A stretch of 64,000 nt of DNA, from positions 437,090 to 501,089 of the forward strand of contig NZ_LNUT01000005.1 in the NCBI RefSeq assembly GCF_001512305.1, read 5' to 3'. Numbering within the stretch: the first letter of the stretch is position 1; every line of letters starts with the position of its first letter. Under the pieces are notes generated by a model. It was given only the letters and a program-made list of their open reading frames with translations, did not search any database and was not told where the DNA came from. Of this stretch, positions 53,075 to 63,060 are shown piece after piece. A program made the position numbers and the translations under genes. Origin of the DNA: Arthrobacter sp. EPSL27 (GTDB lineage Bacteria > Actinomycetota > Actinomycetes > Actinomycetales > Micrococcaceae).

Positions 53075-53875
53075 TTACTTCAGAGAGAACGAGTCTATCG
53101 TGACTGGTTCCGCGGGGGCGCCGTCTGCGGCGTTATCACCCGGTTTTAGTCCTGCGGCCGCAATATTGGACACCACGTCCAGGCCCGACGTCACCTTGCC
53201 CACCACGGTGTAGCCGCCGGCGGCATCGGCCGGAATGACGGTGTCTTTGTACACGATGAAGAACTGCGTGCCGTTGCTGTAGGCGTTGCCGCCGCTGCGG
53301 GCCACCGCGATGGTGCCGGCGGGGTAGTTGTTGTCCTGCGGCGTGTTTTCCAGGGGCCCCCACGTGAAGCCGGGGTCGCTGCTGCCGTCGCCGGCCTTGG
53401 AGCCGCACTGCAGCACCCCGAACGTCTCGCCCGTGGTGAGCCGGTGGCAGTTCAGGCCGGCGTAGAAGTTCTGGTCCGCCAGGGACTTGAAGACGGCGGC
53501 CGCCTGGGGTGCGGCTGTTCCGTCCAGTTCGACGCCGAGGGTGCCGCTGTTCAGCTTGAGTTCGCCGGTGAACGTTTGGCCCGCGGCCGTCTCGGGCTTG
53601 GGGATGTTCTCGGCATTCGTGGGGGAGGCCGACGGCGTGGGGGACGGTGTGGTCAGTCCGGCCTGGGCGGCGGCGTACTCATCCTCGGTGGGATTGGAGG
53701 AGAAGACCGTCAGCTGGAGCACCAGGGCGAGGACCACCGCGGCCGTTCCTGCGCTGATGGCCAGGACGTTGTCGCGCTTGCGGCGCTTGTCCTGTTCCTT
53801 GCGCAGCTCGCGCTTCGCCTCCATCTGCTGGACGCGCCGCCTGGCTTCGCGGGCGCTCCGTGAACTGGCCGCCAA
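53075..53875 (-). CDS. Membrane-anchored cyclophilin-type peptidyl-prolyl isomerase
   Basis: 266 residues: a basic coiled segment ('REARRRVQQMEAKRELRKEQ'), one transmembrane helix ('VLAISAGTAAVVLALVLQL') and an outer cyclophilin domain with 'FYAGLNCHRLT', 'GVLQCGSKAGDG' and 'NGTQFFIVYKDT'. The active-site Arg/Phe/Trp set is degenerate. The TTG at 53875 is the start: AGGAGG is four nt upstream and the first ATG further out lacks one. Same position relative to rel and hisS as M. tuberculosis ppiB. Confidence 0.88.
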   Translation of the reverse strand: MAASSRSAREARRRVQQMEAKRELRKEQDKRRKRDNVLAISAGTAAVVLALVLQLTVFSSNPTEDEYAAAQAGLTTPSPTPSASPTNAENIPKPETAAGQTFTGELKLNSGTLGVELDGTAAPQAAAVFKSLADQNFYAGLNCHRLTTGETFGVLQCGSKAGDGSSDPGFTWGPLENTPQDNNYPAGTIAVARSGGNAYSNGTQFFIVYKDTVIPADAAGGYTVVGKVTSGLDVVSNIAAAGLKPGDNAADGAPAEPVTIDSFSLK

Positions 53876-54132
53876 AAGTCCTCCTGGGTGTAGGGCCGAA
53901 ACCGGGCCGCGCCGGGGCGCCGTTGCGGTTTCAGCGGTCATGCTGCGGCAATCCGGCGGTACCTTGCCGCATTAGAAGTTGCGGCGGGGGAACGCATAAA
54001 CTGACTGCCGCACACAGTTTATGCATGACCGGCCGCTCTGCTGCCTATCTGATCCCCGTTTCGGTCGCCCCGTTTTGGCCGCAACGCGGCGCAGGAGGCG
54101 CCGGCCGGTTTTACCTGAGGAGAAAATCCACC

Positions 54133-55479
54133 ATGGCACGCACCGCCTCCCTGTCCGGATTCCCCGAGTGGCTTCCCGAGGAGCGGCTGGTGGAGCTGCA
54201 TGTGCTGGACACGCTGCGCCGGGTCTTTGAACTCCACGGTTTTTCCTCGATCGAAACCCGCGCGGTGGAGACCGTGGGGCAGCTGCTGCGCAAGGGTGAG
54301 ATCGACAAAGAGGTCTACGGCCTGAGCCGGCTGCAGGACGACGACGCAGCGGACGCGGCATCGCACAAGGCCGATCCGAACGCCCTGGCCCTGCACTTCG
54401 ACCTCACCGTGCCCTTCGCCCGGTACGTCGTCGAGAACGCCGGCTACCTTGCGTTTCCGTTCCGCCGGTACCAGATCCAGAAGGTGTGGCGCGGTGAGCG
54501 TCCGCAGGAAGGCCGTGCCCGGGAGTTCACCCAGGCGGACATCGATATCGTGGGCGACGGCGACCTGCCGTTCCGGTACGACGTCGAGATCGCCCTGGTC
54601 ATCGCGGAGGCGCTGGGCGCCCTTCCGATCCCTGACTTCCTGCTCCGGATCAACAACCGCAAGCTGGCCGAGGGCTTCTACAACGGCATCGGCCTCACGG
54701 ACACCGCAGGGGTGCTGCGCAGCATCGACAAGCTCGAGAAGATCGGCCCGGCCAAGGTCGCCGAACTCCTGAAGTCAGAGCTTGGGGCCTCGGACGAGCA
54801 GGCGCAGGCCGCGCTCAAACTCGCCTCGATCCGCACCGAAGACACCTCCTTCGTGGAACAGGTCCGCGCCCTCGGCGTCAGCAACGAACTGCTCGAGGAA
54901 GGCCTGGCGGAGCTGGAGCAGGTCATTGCCGCCGCCGTCCAGCGCGCCCCCGGCAAGGTGGTGGCGGACCTCAGCATCGCCCGCGGCCTGGACTACTACA
55001 CCGGCACCGTGGTGGAAACCGTCCTGGTGGGCCACGAACAGCTCGGCTCGATCTGCTCCGGCGGACGCTATGACGCCCTCGCCAGCAAGGGCAACCGCAA
55101 GTTCCCCGGCGTCGGGCTTTCCATCGGCGTGACCCGGCTGGTCTCACGGATCCTCAGCCAGGACCTCGCCAAGGCCACACGCTCCGTGCCCACCGCCGTA
55201 CTGGTGGCGCTGAACAGCGATGACAGCTGGGGTGCGGCGCAGGACGTCGCCGCGGAGCTCCGCAGCCGCGGCATCGCCACCGAGGTGGCGGCCAAGGCCG
55301 AGAAGTTCGGCAAGCAGATCAAATTCGCGGACCGCCGCGGCATCCCCTTCGTCTGGTTCACGGACGACGACGGCAAGCACCAGGTCAAGGACATCCGCTC
55401 CGGCGAACAGGTCGACGCCGACCCGGCCACCTGGGCTCCGGCCCCGGAGGACCTGAACGTCCGGGTCCTGAAGGCCTAA
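54133..55479 (+). CDS. hisS: Histidyl-tRNA synthetase
   Basis: 448 residues. Class II motif 2 'VWRGERPQEGRAREFTQ', HisA motifs 'ARGLDYYTGTV' and 'CSGGRYDAL', motif 3 'GVGLSIGVTRL', C-terminal anticodon domain. GAGGAG lies upstream of the ATG, which gives the usual start MARTASLSGFPEWLP. The stop is followed at once by three 18-bp tandem repeats. Confidence 0.96.
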   Translation: MARTASLSGFPEWLPEERLVELHVLDTLRRVFELHGFSSIETRAVETVGQLLRKGEIDKEVYGLSRLQDDDAADAASHKADPNALALHFDLTVPFARYVVENAGYLAFPFRRYQIQKVWRGERPQEGRAREFTQADIDIVGDGDLPFRYDVEIALVIAEALGALPIPDFLLRINNRKLAEGFYNGIGLTDTAGVLRSIDKLEKIGPAKVAELLKSELGASDEQAQAALKLASIRTEDTSFVEQVRALGVSNELLEEGLAELEQVIAAAVQRAPGKVVADLSIARGLDYYTGTVVETVLVGHEQLGSICSGGRYDALASKGNRKFPGVGLSIGVTRLVSRILSQDLAKATRSVPTAVLVALNSDDSWGAAQDVAAELRSRGIATEVAAKAEKFGKQIKFADRRGIPFVWFTDDDGKHQVKDIRSGEQVDADPATWAPAPEDLNVRVLKA

Positions 55480-55533
55480 GCGGCTGGATTCTGCCTAAAC
55501 GACTGAATCTGGCTAGGCGACTGAATCTGCCTA
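55480..55533. repeat. Three tandem 18-bp repeats between hisS and the permease gene
   Basis: Units at 55480, 55498 and 55516 follow the pattern NCG(G/A)CTG(G/A)ATTCTG-like, each ending in CTA. Because the period is a multiple of three, each CTA reads as a TAG stop in the frame of the convergent permease, which ends in the third unit. Confidence 0.8.
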
Positions 55534-56823
55534 AGCGGCGGCGTTCCTGCGCCGCAGAAGCACCAGGAAACGCCCGGCCACGCCCACGGCCAGCACCGCC
55601 GCCATGCCCAGCACGGATGCGGGCGGCAGGGTGACGGCCAGGAGCAGGCAGCCCAGGAAGCCCAGGACGTTGAGCCAGCGCGGCGCATGCCACGGGCGCG
55701 CCGGCAGGGTGAAAGCGGCCGCGTTCGTCACCGAGTAGTAGATCAGCACGCCGAAGCTGGAGAAGCCCACCACGGTGAGCACGTTCGTGGTCAGCAGCAG
55801 GACGATCACGGCGGCCGCCACGGCCAGTTCGGCAAGGTACGGGACGGTGTGCGCGCCGCCCACCCTTGCCAGCGGGGTCGGCAGGTCGCGTTCCCGGGCC
55901 ATGGCCATGGCGGTCCGGCCCACACCGGTGATGAGGGCCAGCAGCGCGCCGAGGCACGCGGCGGCGGCGCCCGCCTGGACGAACGGCGCGCCGGCGCTGA
56001 GCTGGGAGCTTGTGACGGCGTCGAGCAGCGGGGCCGTGGACGTGGCCAGCTGCTCTGCCGGCAAGTGCCACTGCAGCAGCAGCGCCAGCCCGAGATAAAT
56101 CACAAAGGCCGTGCCCAGCGCTGCCAGGATGGCCCGCGGAATGGTGCGGGTGGGGTCCTTGACCTCCTCGCCGAGGGTCGCGATCCGGGCATAGCCGGCA
56201 AAAGCAAAAAACATCAGCCCGGCCGCCGGCAGCACGGCCCAGCCGCCCGCGGCGGCACTGGCGGCACCGGCGCCGGGTGCAGCGTGCGGTCCCAGGATGG
56301 CGGCAGCGGCCACAAAGGCGAGGGTGGCCAGGGTGACGCCCAGCAGGATCCTGGTCAGCAGCGCCGTCCGCGTGATTCCCAGCAGGTTGACACCGGTGAG
56401 GACCACGACGGCGGCCAGCGCCAGCGGCGTCGCGTAGTCCGGGGCAACGTAATGGCCGAACGTCAAGGCCATGGACGCGCACGAGGCCGTCTTGCCGGTC
56501 ACGAAGCCCCAGCCCGCGATGAAGCCGGGCCACTCACCCAGCCGGTTCCGGCCGTAAACGTAGGTGCCGCCGCTGGAGGGGTACACAGCGGCCAGCTGGG
56601 CTGACGCCACCGCATTGCAGTAGGCGATCACCCCTGCCACCGCCACTGCGGCGGCCAGCAGGGGGCCGGCCAGGGCCGCAGCCGGGGCAAAGACGACAAA
56701 GACGCCCGCGCCCAGCATGGAGCCGAGACCGATTGCGGTGGAATCCACCACGCCCAGCCGACGCTGCAGCTGCCGGGCCGGGGGGACGTCGGGGGAGGAT
56801 TCGCTCGGGTGCCGGCTAGCCAT
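55531..56823 (-). CDS. APC superfamily amino acid permease
   Basis: 430 residues with 12 predicted membrane helices. 'GVVDSTAIGLGSMLGAGVFVVFAPAAALAG' region is the APC N-terminal signature (G-S/A-M-L-G-A-G-V-F), followed by 'GGTYVYGRNRLGEWPGFIAGW' (trimmed) typical of amino acid/polyamine transporters. The substrate is not determined. Divergent from aspS. Confidence 0.9.
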   Translation of the reverse strand: MASRHPSESSPDVPPARQLQRRLGVVDSTAIGLGSMLGAGVFVVFAPAAALAGPLLAAAVAVAGVIAYCNAVASAQLAAVYPSSGGTYVYGRNRLGEWPGFIAGWGFVTGKTASCASMALTFGHYVAPDYATPLALAAVVVLTGVNLLGITRTALLTRILLGVTLATLAFVAAAAILGPHAAPGAGAASAAAGGWAVLPAAGLMFFAFAGYARIATLGEEVKDPTRTIPRAILAALGTAFVIYLGLALLLQWHLPAEQLATSTAPLLDAVTSSQLSAGAPFVQAGAAAACLGALLALITGVGRTAMAMARERDLPTPLARVGGAHTVPYLAELAVAAAVIVLLLTTNVLTVVGFSSFGVLIYYSVTNAAAFTLPARPWHAPRWLNVLGFLGCLLLAVTLPPASVLGMAAVLAVGVAGRFLVLLRRRNAAA

Positions 56824-56923
56824 GGCTTGGGGTGCCTCTCCAACGGGTAAACTCGAACGGGATCGTTCCAGAAAGCGATCCTAGTGAACTGATTTCCCTC
56901 TGTCTTCTTCAGAAAGGCGTGCT

Positions 56924-58705
56924 GTGCTGCGCACACATGACCTCGGATCCCTCCGCTCCGAGCACATTGGACAAACCGTAACCCTCACCGGCTGGGTCGG
57001 CCGGCGTCGTGACCACGGTGGTGTCGCATTCGTCGACCTGCGCGACGCGTCCGGCGTCGCCCAGGTTGTGGTCCGGGAAGAAGAGGTTTTCCACGGCCTG
57101 CGCAACGAGTACGTGCTGCAGGTGACCGGCACCGTGTCCCAGCGCCCCGAGGGCAACGAGAATCCCGCGCTCCCCACGGGCGAGATAGAGGTCATGGCCG
57201 AAAAGGTCACCATCCTCAACACCTCCGATCCGCTGCCGTTCCAGATTGACGAGCACGTGGAAGTCGGCGAGGAAGCACGCCTCAAGCACCGCTATCTGGA
57301 CCTGCGCCGCCCCGGCCCCGCCCGCAACCTGCGCCTGCGTTCCGAGGCCAACCGGGTGGCCCGTGAACTGCTCCACCAGGACGGCTACGTCGAAATCGAG
57401 ACCCCCACGCTGACGCGCTCGACGCCGGAAGGCGCCCGCGACTTCGTGGTGCCCGCACGCCTGGCTCCCGGTTCCTGGTACGCCCTGCCGCAGTCCCCGC
57501 AGCTGTTCAAGCAGCTCCTGCAGGTGGGCGGGTTCGAAAAGTACTACCAGATCGCCCGCTGCTACCGCGATGAGGACTTCCGCGCGGACCGCCAGCCGGA
57601 ATTCACCCAGCTCGACATCGAAGCCAGCTTCGTGGAGCAGGACGACATCATCCGCCTCGGCGAGAACATCGTCAAAGCCCTCTGGAAGCTGATCGACGTC
57701 GAGATCCCGACGCCGATCCAGCGCATCACCTACCACGACGCCATGGCCCGCTACGGCTCCGACAAGCCGGACCTGCGCTTCGGCCTGGAGCTCACGGAGC
57801 TGACCGAGTTCTTCAAGGACACCAACTTCGGCGTCTTCAAGGCCCCTTACGTCGGTGCCGTGGTTATGCCCGGCGGGGCCTCGCAGGCCCGCCGCGCCCT
57901 TGACGCCTGGCAGGAATGGGCCAAGCAGCGCGGCGCCAAGGGCCTGGCCTACGTCCTGTACAAGGAAGACGGCGAACTCGCCGGCCCAGTGGCCAAGAAC
58001 CTCACCGACACCGAGCGTGCAGGCCTGGCTGACGCCGTCGGCGCCAAGCCCGGCGACTGCATCTTCTTCGCGGCCGGGGAAAAGACCCCGTCCCGGGCGC
58101 TGCTCGGCGCTGCCCGCGTGGAGATCGGCCACCGCACCGGCCTCATCAACCCCTCCGACTGGGCATTCTGCTGGGTGGTGGACGCCCCCATGTTCGAGCC
58201 CGCCGCAGCCGCCGTGGCCTCCGGCGATGTCGCCGTCGGTGCCGGCAAGTGGACCGCCGTGCACCACGCGTTCACCTCGCCCAAGCCCGAGTTCATGGAC
58301 ACCTTCGACAAGGACCCCGAGTCCGCCCTGTCCTACGCCTACGACATTGTCTGCAACGGCAACGAAATCGGCGGCGGCTCCATCCGTATCCACGAGCGCG
58401 ACGTCCAGGAACGGGTCTTCGAGCTGATGGGCCTGGACAAGGAAGACGCCCAGACCAAGTTCGGCTTCCTGCTGGAGGGCTTCAAGTTCGGCGCTCCGCC
58501 GCACGGCGGCATCGCCTTCGGCTGGGACCGCGTGGTGGCACTGCTCGCCGGCGTCGAGTCGATCCGCGACGTCATCGCGTTCCCGAAGTCCGGCGGCGGT
58601 TTCGACCCGCTGACCCAGGCTCCGGCTCCCATCACGGCGCAGCAGCGCAAGGAAGCCGGCGTTGACTTCAAGCCCGAAGCCAAGAAGGCTGACGGCACCA
58701 AGTAG
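56924..58705 (+). CDS. aspS: Aspartyl-tRNA synthetase
   Basis: 593 residues: N-terminal OB domain ('[20 protein letters not shown]'), class II motif 2 '[18 protein letters not shown]', bacterial GAD insert (about 280-420), motif 3 '[13 protein letters not shown]'. GTG start with GAAAGG upstream. Actinobacterial enzymes are often non-discriminating and also charge tRNA-Asn where GatCAB is used; no asnS is seen here, so this cannot be settled from the window. Confidence 0.96.
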   Translation: MLRTHDLGSLRSEHIGQTVTLTGWVGRRRDHGGVAFVDLRDASGVAQVVVREEEVFHGLRNEYVLQVTGTVSQRPEGNENPALPTGEIEVMAEKVTILNTSDPLPFQIDEHVEVGEEARLKHRYLDLRRPGPARNLRLRSEANRVARELLHQDGYVEIETPTLTRSTPEGARDFVVPARLAPGSWYALPQSPQLFKQLLQVGGFEKYYQIARCYRDEDFRADRQPEFTQLDIEASFVEQDDIIRLGENIVKALWKLIDVEIPTPIQRITYHDAMARYGSDKPDLRFGLELTELTEFFKDTNFGVFKAPYVGAVVMPGGASQARRALDAWQEWAKQRGAKGLAYVLYKEDGELAGPVAKNLTDTERAGLADAVGAKPGDCIFFAAGEKTPSRALLGAARVEIGHRTGLINPSDWAFCWVVDAPMFEPAAAAVASGDVAVGAGKWTAVHHAFTSPKPEFMDTFDKDPESALSYAYDIVCNGNEIGGGSIRIHERDVQERVFELMGLDKEDAQTKFGFLLEGFKFGAPPHGGIAFGWDRVVALLAGVESIRDVIAFPKSGGGFDPLTQAPAPITAQQRKEAGVDFKPEAKKADGTK

Positions 58706-58721
58706 CTTGAAAAGATGATCG

Positions 58722-58755
58722 GCAGAGGCTCTCCGGGAAACCGGGGAGCCTTTGC
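58722..58755 (+). terminator. Intrinsic terminator of aspS
   Basis: AGGCTCTCCGG (58726-58736) pairs with CCGGGGAGCCT (58741-58751) through one G-U wobble around a GAAA tetraloop, and the stem extends outward by GCAG/TTGC. A short TTT lies within the 3' side. Confidence 0.8.
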
Positions 58756-58814
58756 TGTCACAGCAATCAGCTGTCCGGCGCAGGCCCGACAGCGTGGGGG
58801 ACGGAAGGGCTGAC

Positions 58815-59594
58815 ATGGCGCCGGGGCTGGATATTGAGGAACTGATGGACGCCGCGTGGGCCGCCGCCGACCGGGAGGAGCACGCCGGCTGGGTGCTCCG
58901 TGCGGCTTCCGGGGTGACCCAGCGGGCCAACTCCGTCTGGCCGCGCGAACCTGGCACGGATCCGCACCTGCTTTCATCAGCTCTCCGGGAGGCACGCCTT
59001 TGGTACCGGAAACGCCGGCTCCCACTGATCTTCCAGGTCTTCGACGACCCGCGCTCCGCGCCGCTCAACGCCCTGCTGGATGAGGAAGGGTTCACCCGGC
59101 AGTCCGAGACCCTGATACTGGTCCGGGACGGCGGGACGCAGGTCCCCGCTACCGGCGGCGTCGAAGTATCCGAGACACCCACTCCGGAGTGGCTGCAGCT
59201 GTGGTGGAGTGTGGACGGCCGCGGTGGCGACACGGACCTCGCCGTCGCCCGGGGAATCCTTGAAGCGTGCCCCTCGCTGTACGCCCTCGTGCGGGAGGAC
59301 GGCGGCGAGCCGGCCGCCGTCGGGCGCCTGTCCCTGCCGCCGGAAGCAGCCGGCGCGGCGGGCGGGCTGTACTGCATGGCGACGCGCCCGGACGCCCGGC
59401 GGCGAGGTTGTGCCGCCCGCATCCTGCAGGCGCTGCTGCTCGAAGGCGAAGCCCGGGGCGCCACCTACTTCTGGCTGCTGGTGATGGCCTCCAATACCGG
59501 AGCCCGGGATCTCTACACCCGCGCGGGGTTCAGGCCGGCCGGCCGCTACCTCTATCGGCAGGAACGGCCCAAGAGGCACCTCACGGGCTGCTGA
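58815..59594 (+). CDS. GNAT family acetyltransferase, two-domain type
   Basis: 259 residues. The C-terminal half has 'LYCMATRPDARRRGCAARILQALLLEGEARGATYFWL' region, with the acetyl-CoA loop R-R-R-G-C-A, and 'NTGARDLYTRAGFRPAG'. The N-terminal half ('WVLRAASGVTQRANSVWP') matches the actinobacterial GNAT proteins that modify small molecules. The ATG at 58815 has GGAAGGG nine nt upstream. Substrate unknown. Confidence 0.82.
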   Translation: MAPGLDIEELMDAAWAAADREEHAGWVLRAASGVTQRANSVWPREPGTDPHLLSSALREARLWYRKRRLPLIFQVFDDPRSAPLNALLDEEGFTRQSETLILVRDGGTQVPATGGVEVSETPTPEWLQLWWSVDGRGGDTDLAVARGILEACPSLYALVREDGGEPAAVGRLSLPPEAAGAAGGLYCMATRPDARRRGCAARILQALLLEGEARGATYFWLLVMASNTGARDLYTRAGFRPAGRYLYRQERPKRHLTGC

Positions 59595-59601
59595 CCTGGT
59601 G

Positions 59602-60093
59602 TCAGTCTGTTGCGTCCCGGGACTCCCGGTACCGGAGAAGCCTCGAGGTGATGGCCGATGCCAGATAGAAGGACACCAGCGCATACGCTGCACCGGCTGC
59701 GATGATCGCGGGGACGCTGGCGCCGTCCATGAACAACGCACCGCACGTCAGCAGGACCGACGCCAGCCCGGCACCCCACGCGGCGGCGCGGGCCTGGCTC
59801 CTGACCGACGGGAACGGCGATTTCCAGGCCTGAACGAACAGGCCCGCGACGGCGCCGGTCGCCGGGGCCAACGCCATCCCGGCGCCGACCGGCACGCCGA
59901 CCAGGATGGGGATGATCCCCAGCCCGCCCGGTCCCCAGGTCGCGGCGAGGTCGGGGTCGATGGCCCGCTGGAGGGCCGAAATTGCGCTCAGGACAGCACC
60001 GACAGCCGCGCCGGTTGCCATACCGGCAAGGATGGCCAGCAAATACAGCGGCAGCAGTAACGATCCGAGCTTCTGTCCGGCGGCTTGTGGCAT
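59602..60093 (-). CDS. Four-helix membrane protein, unknown function
   Basis: 163 residues with four hydrophobic segments (about 12-40, 60-85, 102-122 and 130-148), small-residue rich. No family recognised. It ends seven bp from the GNAT stop. Confidence 0.65.
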   Translation of the reverse strand: MPQAAGQKLGSLLLPLYLLAILAGMATGAAVGAVLSAISALQRAIDPDLAATWGPGGLGIIPILVGVPVGAGMALAPATGAVAGLFVQAWKSPFPSVRSQARAAAWGAGLASVLLTCGALFMDGASVPAIIAAGAAYALVSFYLASAITSRLLRYRESRDATD

Positions 60094-60194
60094 TTTCCAA
60101 CCCTAGCGGCCGCCGCTGAGGGTTTCCGGGGAGCCCGTCCGGCTGCGCCGCGGCCAGCCCCAATTTTGTCGGTGCGTCCTGCTTTGATGGGGGT

Positions 60195-61961
60195 ATGGAA
60201 AGCAGCGCGGCTTTCAGTATGGAGACCCGGGAGGCGGCGGGAGCTGTCGCCGAGTCCGCTGGTGCGTTGAATGCTCTTGTTGGTGCGGTTTCTTCCGGCT
60301 TGCCCGACGGCGGGTCCGGCCCGCTGTCAGGCGCCCATCCGCAGCCGGAAGGCCGTGTGCCGGTGGGTGCTGATCCGTTGCGGGAGCGGGCGGATGCGTG
60401 TCTGGACGGTTTCGCGGAGCTGGCGCGGCTGGAGGCGCGGAGCGCGGCGTTGCGGGCCCGGATCACCGCGGAATATTTGGACGTGACCAAGGCGTTGGCG
60501 GCGCCGGAACTGCCCAGCAGCGCGCAGGAGATGGCGGAGGTCGCGGAGGTCGCGTGTGCCCTGACCGTTTCCGAACGCACCGCCGGGGCGCTGATCTCCG
60601 ACAGCATGGCGCTGACGGAAAGGCTGCCGCTGACCCTGAACGCCCTGCAGACCGGGACCTTCTCGTGGCAGCACGCCCGGATCATGGTGGACGAGACGGC
60701 GAGTCTGGATGCGGCCGGGGCGGCCGTGCTGGACAGCCACTTCCTGGACCCGGCCGCACCGGACCCGGCCCGGGGCTGCCCGGCCGGGGAACTTGTCCCG
60801 GGCCGGTTCCGCGCCAAGGCGCGTACGTGGCGGGAACGCCACCACCCGGTCAGTATCGAAACCCGGCACAGAAAGTGCGCGGCGGGCCGGCGGGTCGAGT
60901 TCGTTCCGGACCGCGAAGGGATGGCCTGGTTCAACACCTACCTCCCGGCCGATACCGCGTCTGCGCTCTGGGCCCGGACCACCGCGGACGCCCGGGCCCT
61001 CCAACGCCCCGAGGAGCCCCGGACCCTGGCCCAGCTCCGCGCCGACATCGCCGCCACCCTCCTCCTCACCGGCGACATACCTGGCCTGACCCCCGCCGAG
61101 GGGGCCGGGGTCGGCAGCGGCGGGGATGATCCGGCCGTAACCGGCGGCGGCATCGCCGACGGCGGCAGGAATGACTCAGACGGAGGGACCGGGATCGGCG
61201 GCAGCCGGGATAACGGCGCCGGAAGTCTTGTGGTTGCCGGTGGTGTTCCGGTGCCGCGGGCGCAGGTGCTGGTGACTGTTCCGGTGTTCTCGCTTTTGGG
61301 GGTGACGGAGGAACCGGCGATGCTGGACGGGTACGGGCCGATTCCGCCGTCGATGGCCCGGCGCCTGGTGGCCGGCGGCGCGGATTCGTTCCACCGGGTG
61401 CTGGTGGATCCGCGGGATGGGGCGCCGCTGGAGATCGGCCGGACCAGTTACCGGGTCACCAAGTCCCTGCGGCAATGGCTGCGGCTGCGCGACGCCAAAT
61501 GCTCCTTCCCCAGCTGCAACAACCCCTCCCTCGACAACGAAGCGGACCACCTGCTGGCCTGGGCCGACGGCGGGACCACCGGGATCACCAACCTCGGCCA
61601 GCCCTGCCGCAAACACCACCGCCTCAGACACACCACGGGCTGGAAGCCCGCCGGGGCCACGAAGACCAGCCCGCCGGGCTGGACCTCACCGACCGGGCGG
61701 ACCTACCCCAGCGAACAACAGGACTGGGAACCACCAACCTGGCCGGACAGCATCCCGCTCACCGACGCAATCCCGGAATCCGGCGAGCCCTGGGACCAGG
61801 GCTGGGCGGCCGATCCCGGCGCCGACCCGGACCAGTGGTGGGCTCCCGATCCCGGCCGGGAACCTGAACCGGAAGGAGACCGGGAAGACCCAGGATGGGA
61901 TCCCGACATGGAACTGCCCACGGATCCGTTCCCGGACTGGTACCAGTTCACCGCCGCTTGA
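60195..61961 (+). CDS. DUF222 / HNH endonuclease domain protein, copy B
   Basis: 588 residues: DUF222 (about 50-300), a variable Gly/Asp-rich linker (about 295-345) and HNH near 435-485 ('CSFPSCNNPSLDNEADHLL', 'PCRKHHRLRHTTG'). The catalytic His of the HNH is in 'NEADH' where copy A has 'RHLDH'. The two copies are similar only in domain plan; the linkers differ. TGTCGGTG lies 37 bp before the ATG, reminiscent of TGTCGTAGGTCG upstream of copy A. Confidence 0.85.
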   Translation: MESSAAFSMETREAAGAVAESAGALNALVGAVSSGLPDGGSGPLSGAHPQPEGRVPVGADPLRERADACLDGFAELARLEARSAALRARITAEYLDVTKALAAPELPSSAQEMAEVAEVACALTVSERTAGALISDSMALTERLPLTLNALQTGTFSWQHARIMVDETASLDAAGAAVLDSHFLDPAAPDPARGCPAGELVPGRFRAKARTWRERHHPVSIETRHRKCAAGRRVEFVPDREGMAWFNTYLPADTASALWARTTADARALQRPEEPRTLAQLRADIAATLLLTGDIPGLTPAEGAGVGSGGDDPAVTGGGIADGGRNDSDGGTGIGGSRDNGAGSLVVAGGVPVPRAQVLVTVPVFSLLGVTEEPAMLDGYGPIPPSMARRLVAGGADSFHRVLVDPRDGAPLEIGRTSYRVTKSLRQWLRLRDAKCSFPSCNNPSLDNEADHLLAWADGGTTGITNLGQPCRKHHRLRHTTGWKPAGATKTSPPGWTSPTGRTYPSEQQDWEPPTWPDSIPLTDAIPESGEPWDQGWAADPGADPDQWWAPDPGREPEPEGDREDPGWDPDMELPTDPFPDWYQFTAA

Positions 61962-62053
61962 CCTCCCGTGGCGCCAGCCCGAACAACCAAGGGTGCAACG
62001 CCACGCGCGGGCCGAATCCCGGAACCGCCCCGCAGCAACTGCTCGTGAGCGGG

Positions 62054-62482
62054 TCAGTCGTTGATGGCCTCAACGCCAAGCCGTTTGAGTTCTTCCAGGT
62101 GATTCCGCATGTTCTGCAACATCTCGGGGGAGTGTGGCTGCCAATCCACAACTTCATCGACCACCCGCAGTGGCTCGCGGGTTCGGTAGGACCTTGTCGG
62201 GTTTCCCGGAAACCTCTTGTCCGTCAGGTTGGGGTCGTTCTCAAACGGACCCGTGGGTTCCACGCGGTAGATCCTGCCCGGTCCCTCGCCGGCCCCGAGT
62301 TCGGCGCCCCACGTGGCGGCATCCAGGGTTGCGGTCAGGTAGATGAAGTTCGCCTTTTTGTGGGCACCAAAGTTCGAACTGTAGCCCGGTTGCAGCAGGT
62401 CCCCCGGCCTCAAGTCAGCCTTCGTTCCGTGGTAAAAGGGCCCTGGATCCTTGACCTCGGGCGCCTCTGGATGGTTCTCCAT
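62054..62482 (-). CDS. arr: Rifampin ADP-ribosyltransferase Arr
   Basis: 142 residues with all Arr landmarks: 'FYHGTKADLRPGDLLQPGYS', 'ANFIYLTATLDAATWGAEL', 'RIYRVEPTGPFENDPNLTDK' and 'GNPTRSYRTREPLRVV'. Arr transfers ADP-ribose from NAD to the ansa-chain hydroxyl of rifamycins. The start MENHPEAPEV at 62482 has GGAGG five nt upstream. No resistance neighbours or mobile element are seen, so it looks like a chromosomal intrinsic gene. Nothing else is seen in the 301-bp gap to the next gene. Confidence 0.93.
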   Translation of the reverse strand: MENHPEAPEVKDPGPFYHGTKADLRPGDLLQPGYSSNFGAHKKANFIYLTATLDAATWGAELGAGEGPGRIYRVEPTGPFENDPNLTDKRFPGNPTRSYRTREPLRVVDEVVDWQPHSPEMLQNMRNHLEELKRLGVEAIND

Positions 62483-62783
62483 TCGTTCCTCCATGACGTC
62501 GTTCTCCCAATCGCCGTCCGCGGCCGCTGACGCAAGCAGCCAGTCGGACCAAGATAGCCGCCTTCTCCGTCAGGAGGCCACGGTACGGGCGCCTGCCAGG
62601 GACGCTGATGGGGGACAGGGCCTTTCAGCACTGGAAACCCTGGGTGCGGCCAGAGAAAAATCGGAACAATCAAACCGGTGTGAACCACCTCGTCCTGAAC
62701 CAATGAAAGTGACACAGTCATGCGCCCCTGCGGCCAGGTTGCCGCACCGGCCGTTCTGCGGGCGCAAGGAATGGAGGCATCCC

Positions 62784-63017
62784 ATGAAAGTTGTTCTGGC
62801 GGAATCCGCAGCGATGATGGCCATCGGTGACGGTGTCCTCGGCGTGGTCTTTCCGGTGCAGCACTCGACCCGCTGGGAGTCCGGCCCGGAACCGTGGCGC
62901 AAGTACATGCGGATGTGGGCCGAGCATCCCGGATTGACCAGGGCCGTGAGCGCCCTGCAGATCGCCGCGGGCCTCGTGCTGGCATCGCGCCTTCCTGCAA
63001 GTCCGGCACGCAAGTAA
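62784..63017 (+). CDS. Small hypothetical protein, 77 aa
   Basis: Starts MKVVLAESAAMMAIGDGVLG, with two weakly hydrophobic segments (about 8-22 and 58-72) separated by 'RWESGPEPWRKYMRMWAEHP'. GGAGG lies eight nt upstream of the ATG. No family that I can name, but similar small 'RWE.GP..' proteins occur in other actinomycetes. It may be a membrane-associated peptide. Confidence 0.6.
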   Translation: MKVVLAESAAMMAIGDGVLGVVFPVQHSTRWESGPEPWRKYMRMWAEHPGLTRAVSALQIAAGLVLASRLPASPARK

Positions 63018-63060
63018 CACTGACCCCGACGCCGAGGCCGGCCCCGGGCGGTAGCTGCCG

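Noticed and set aside
62483..62783. A gene in the gap between arr and the 77-residue protein
   Set aside because: Open frames here have no ribosome site or recognisable product; the gap most likely holds the divergent promoters.
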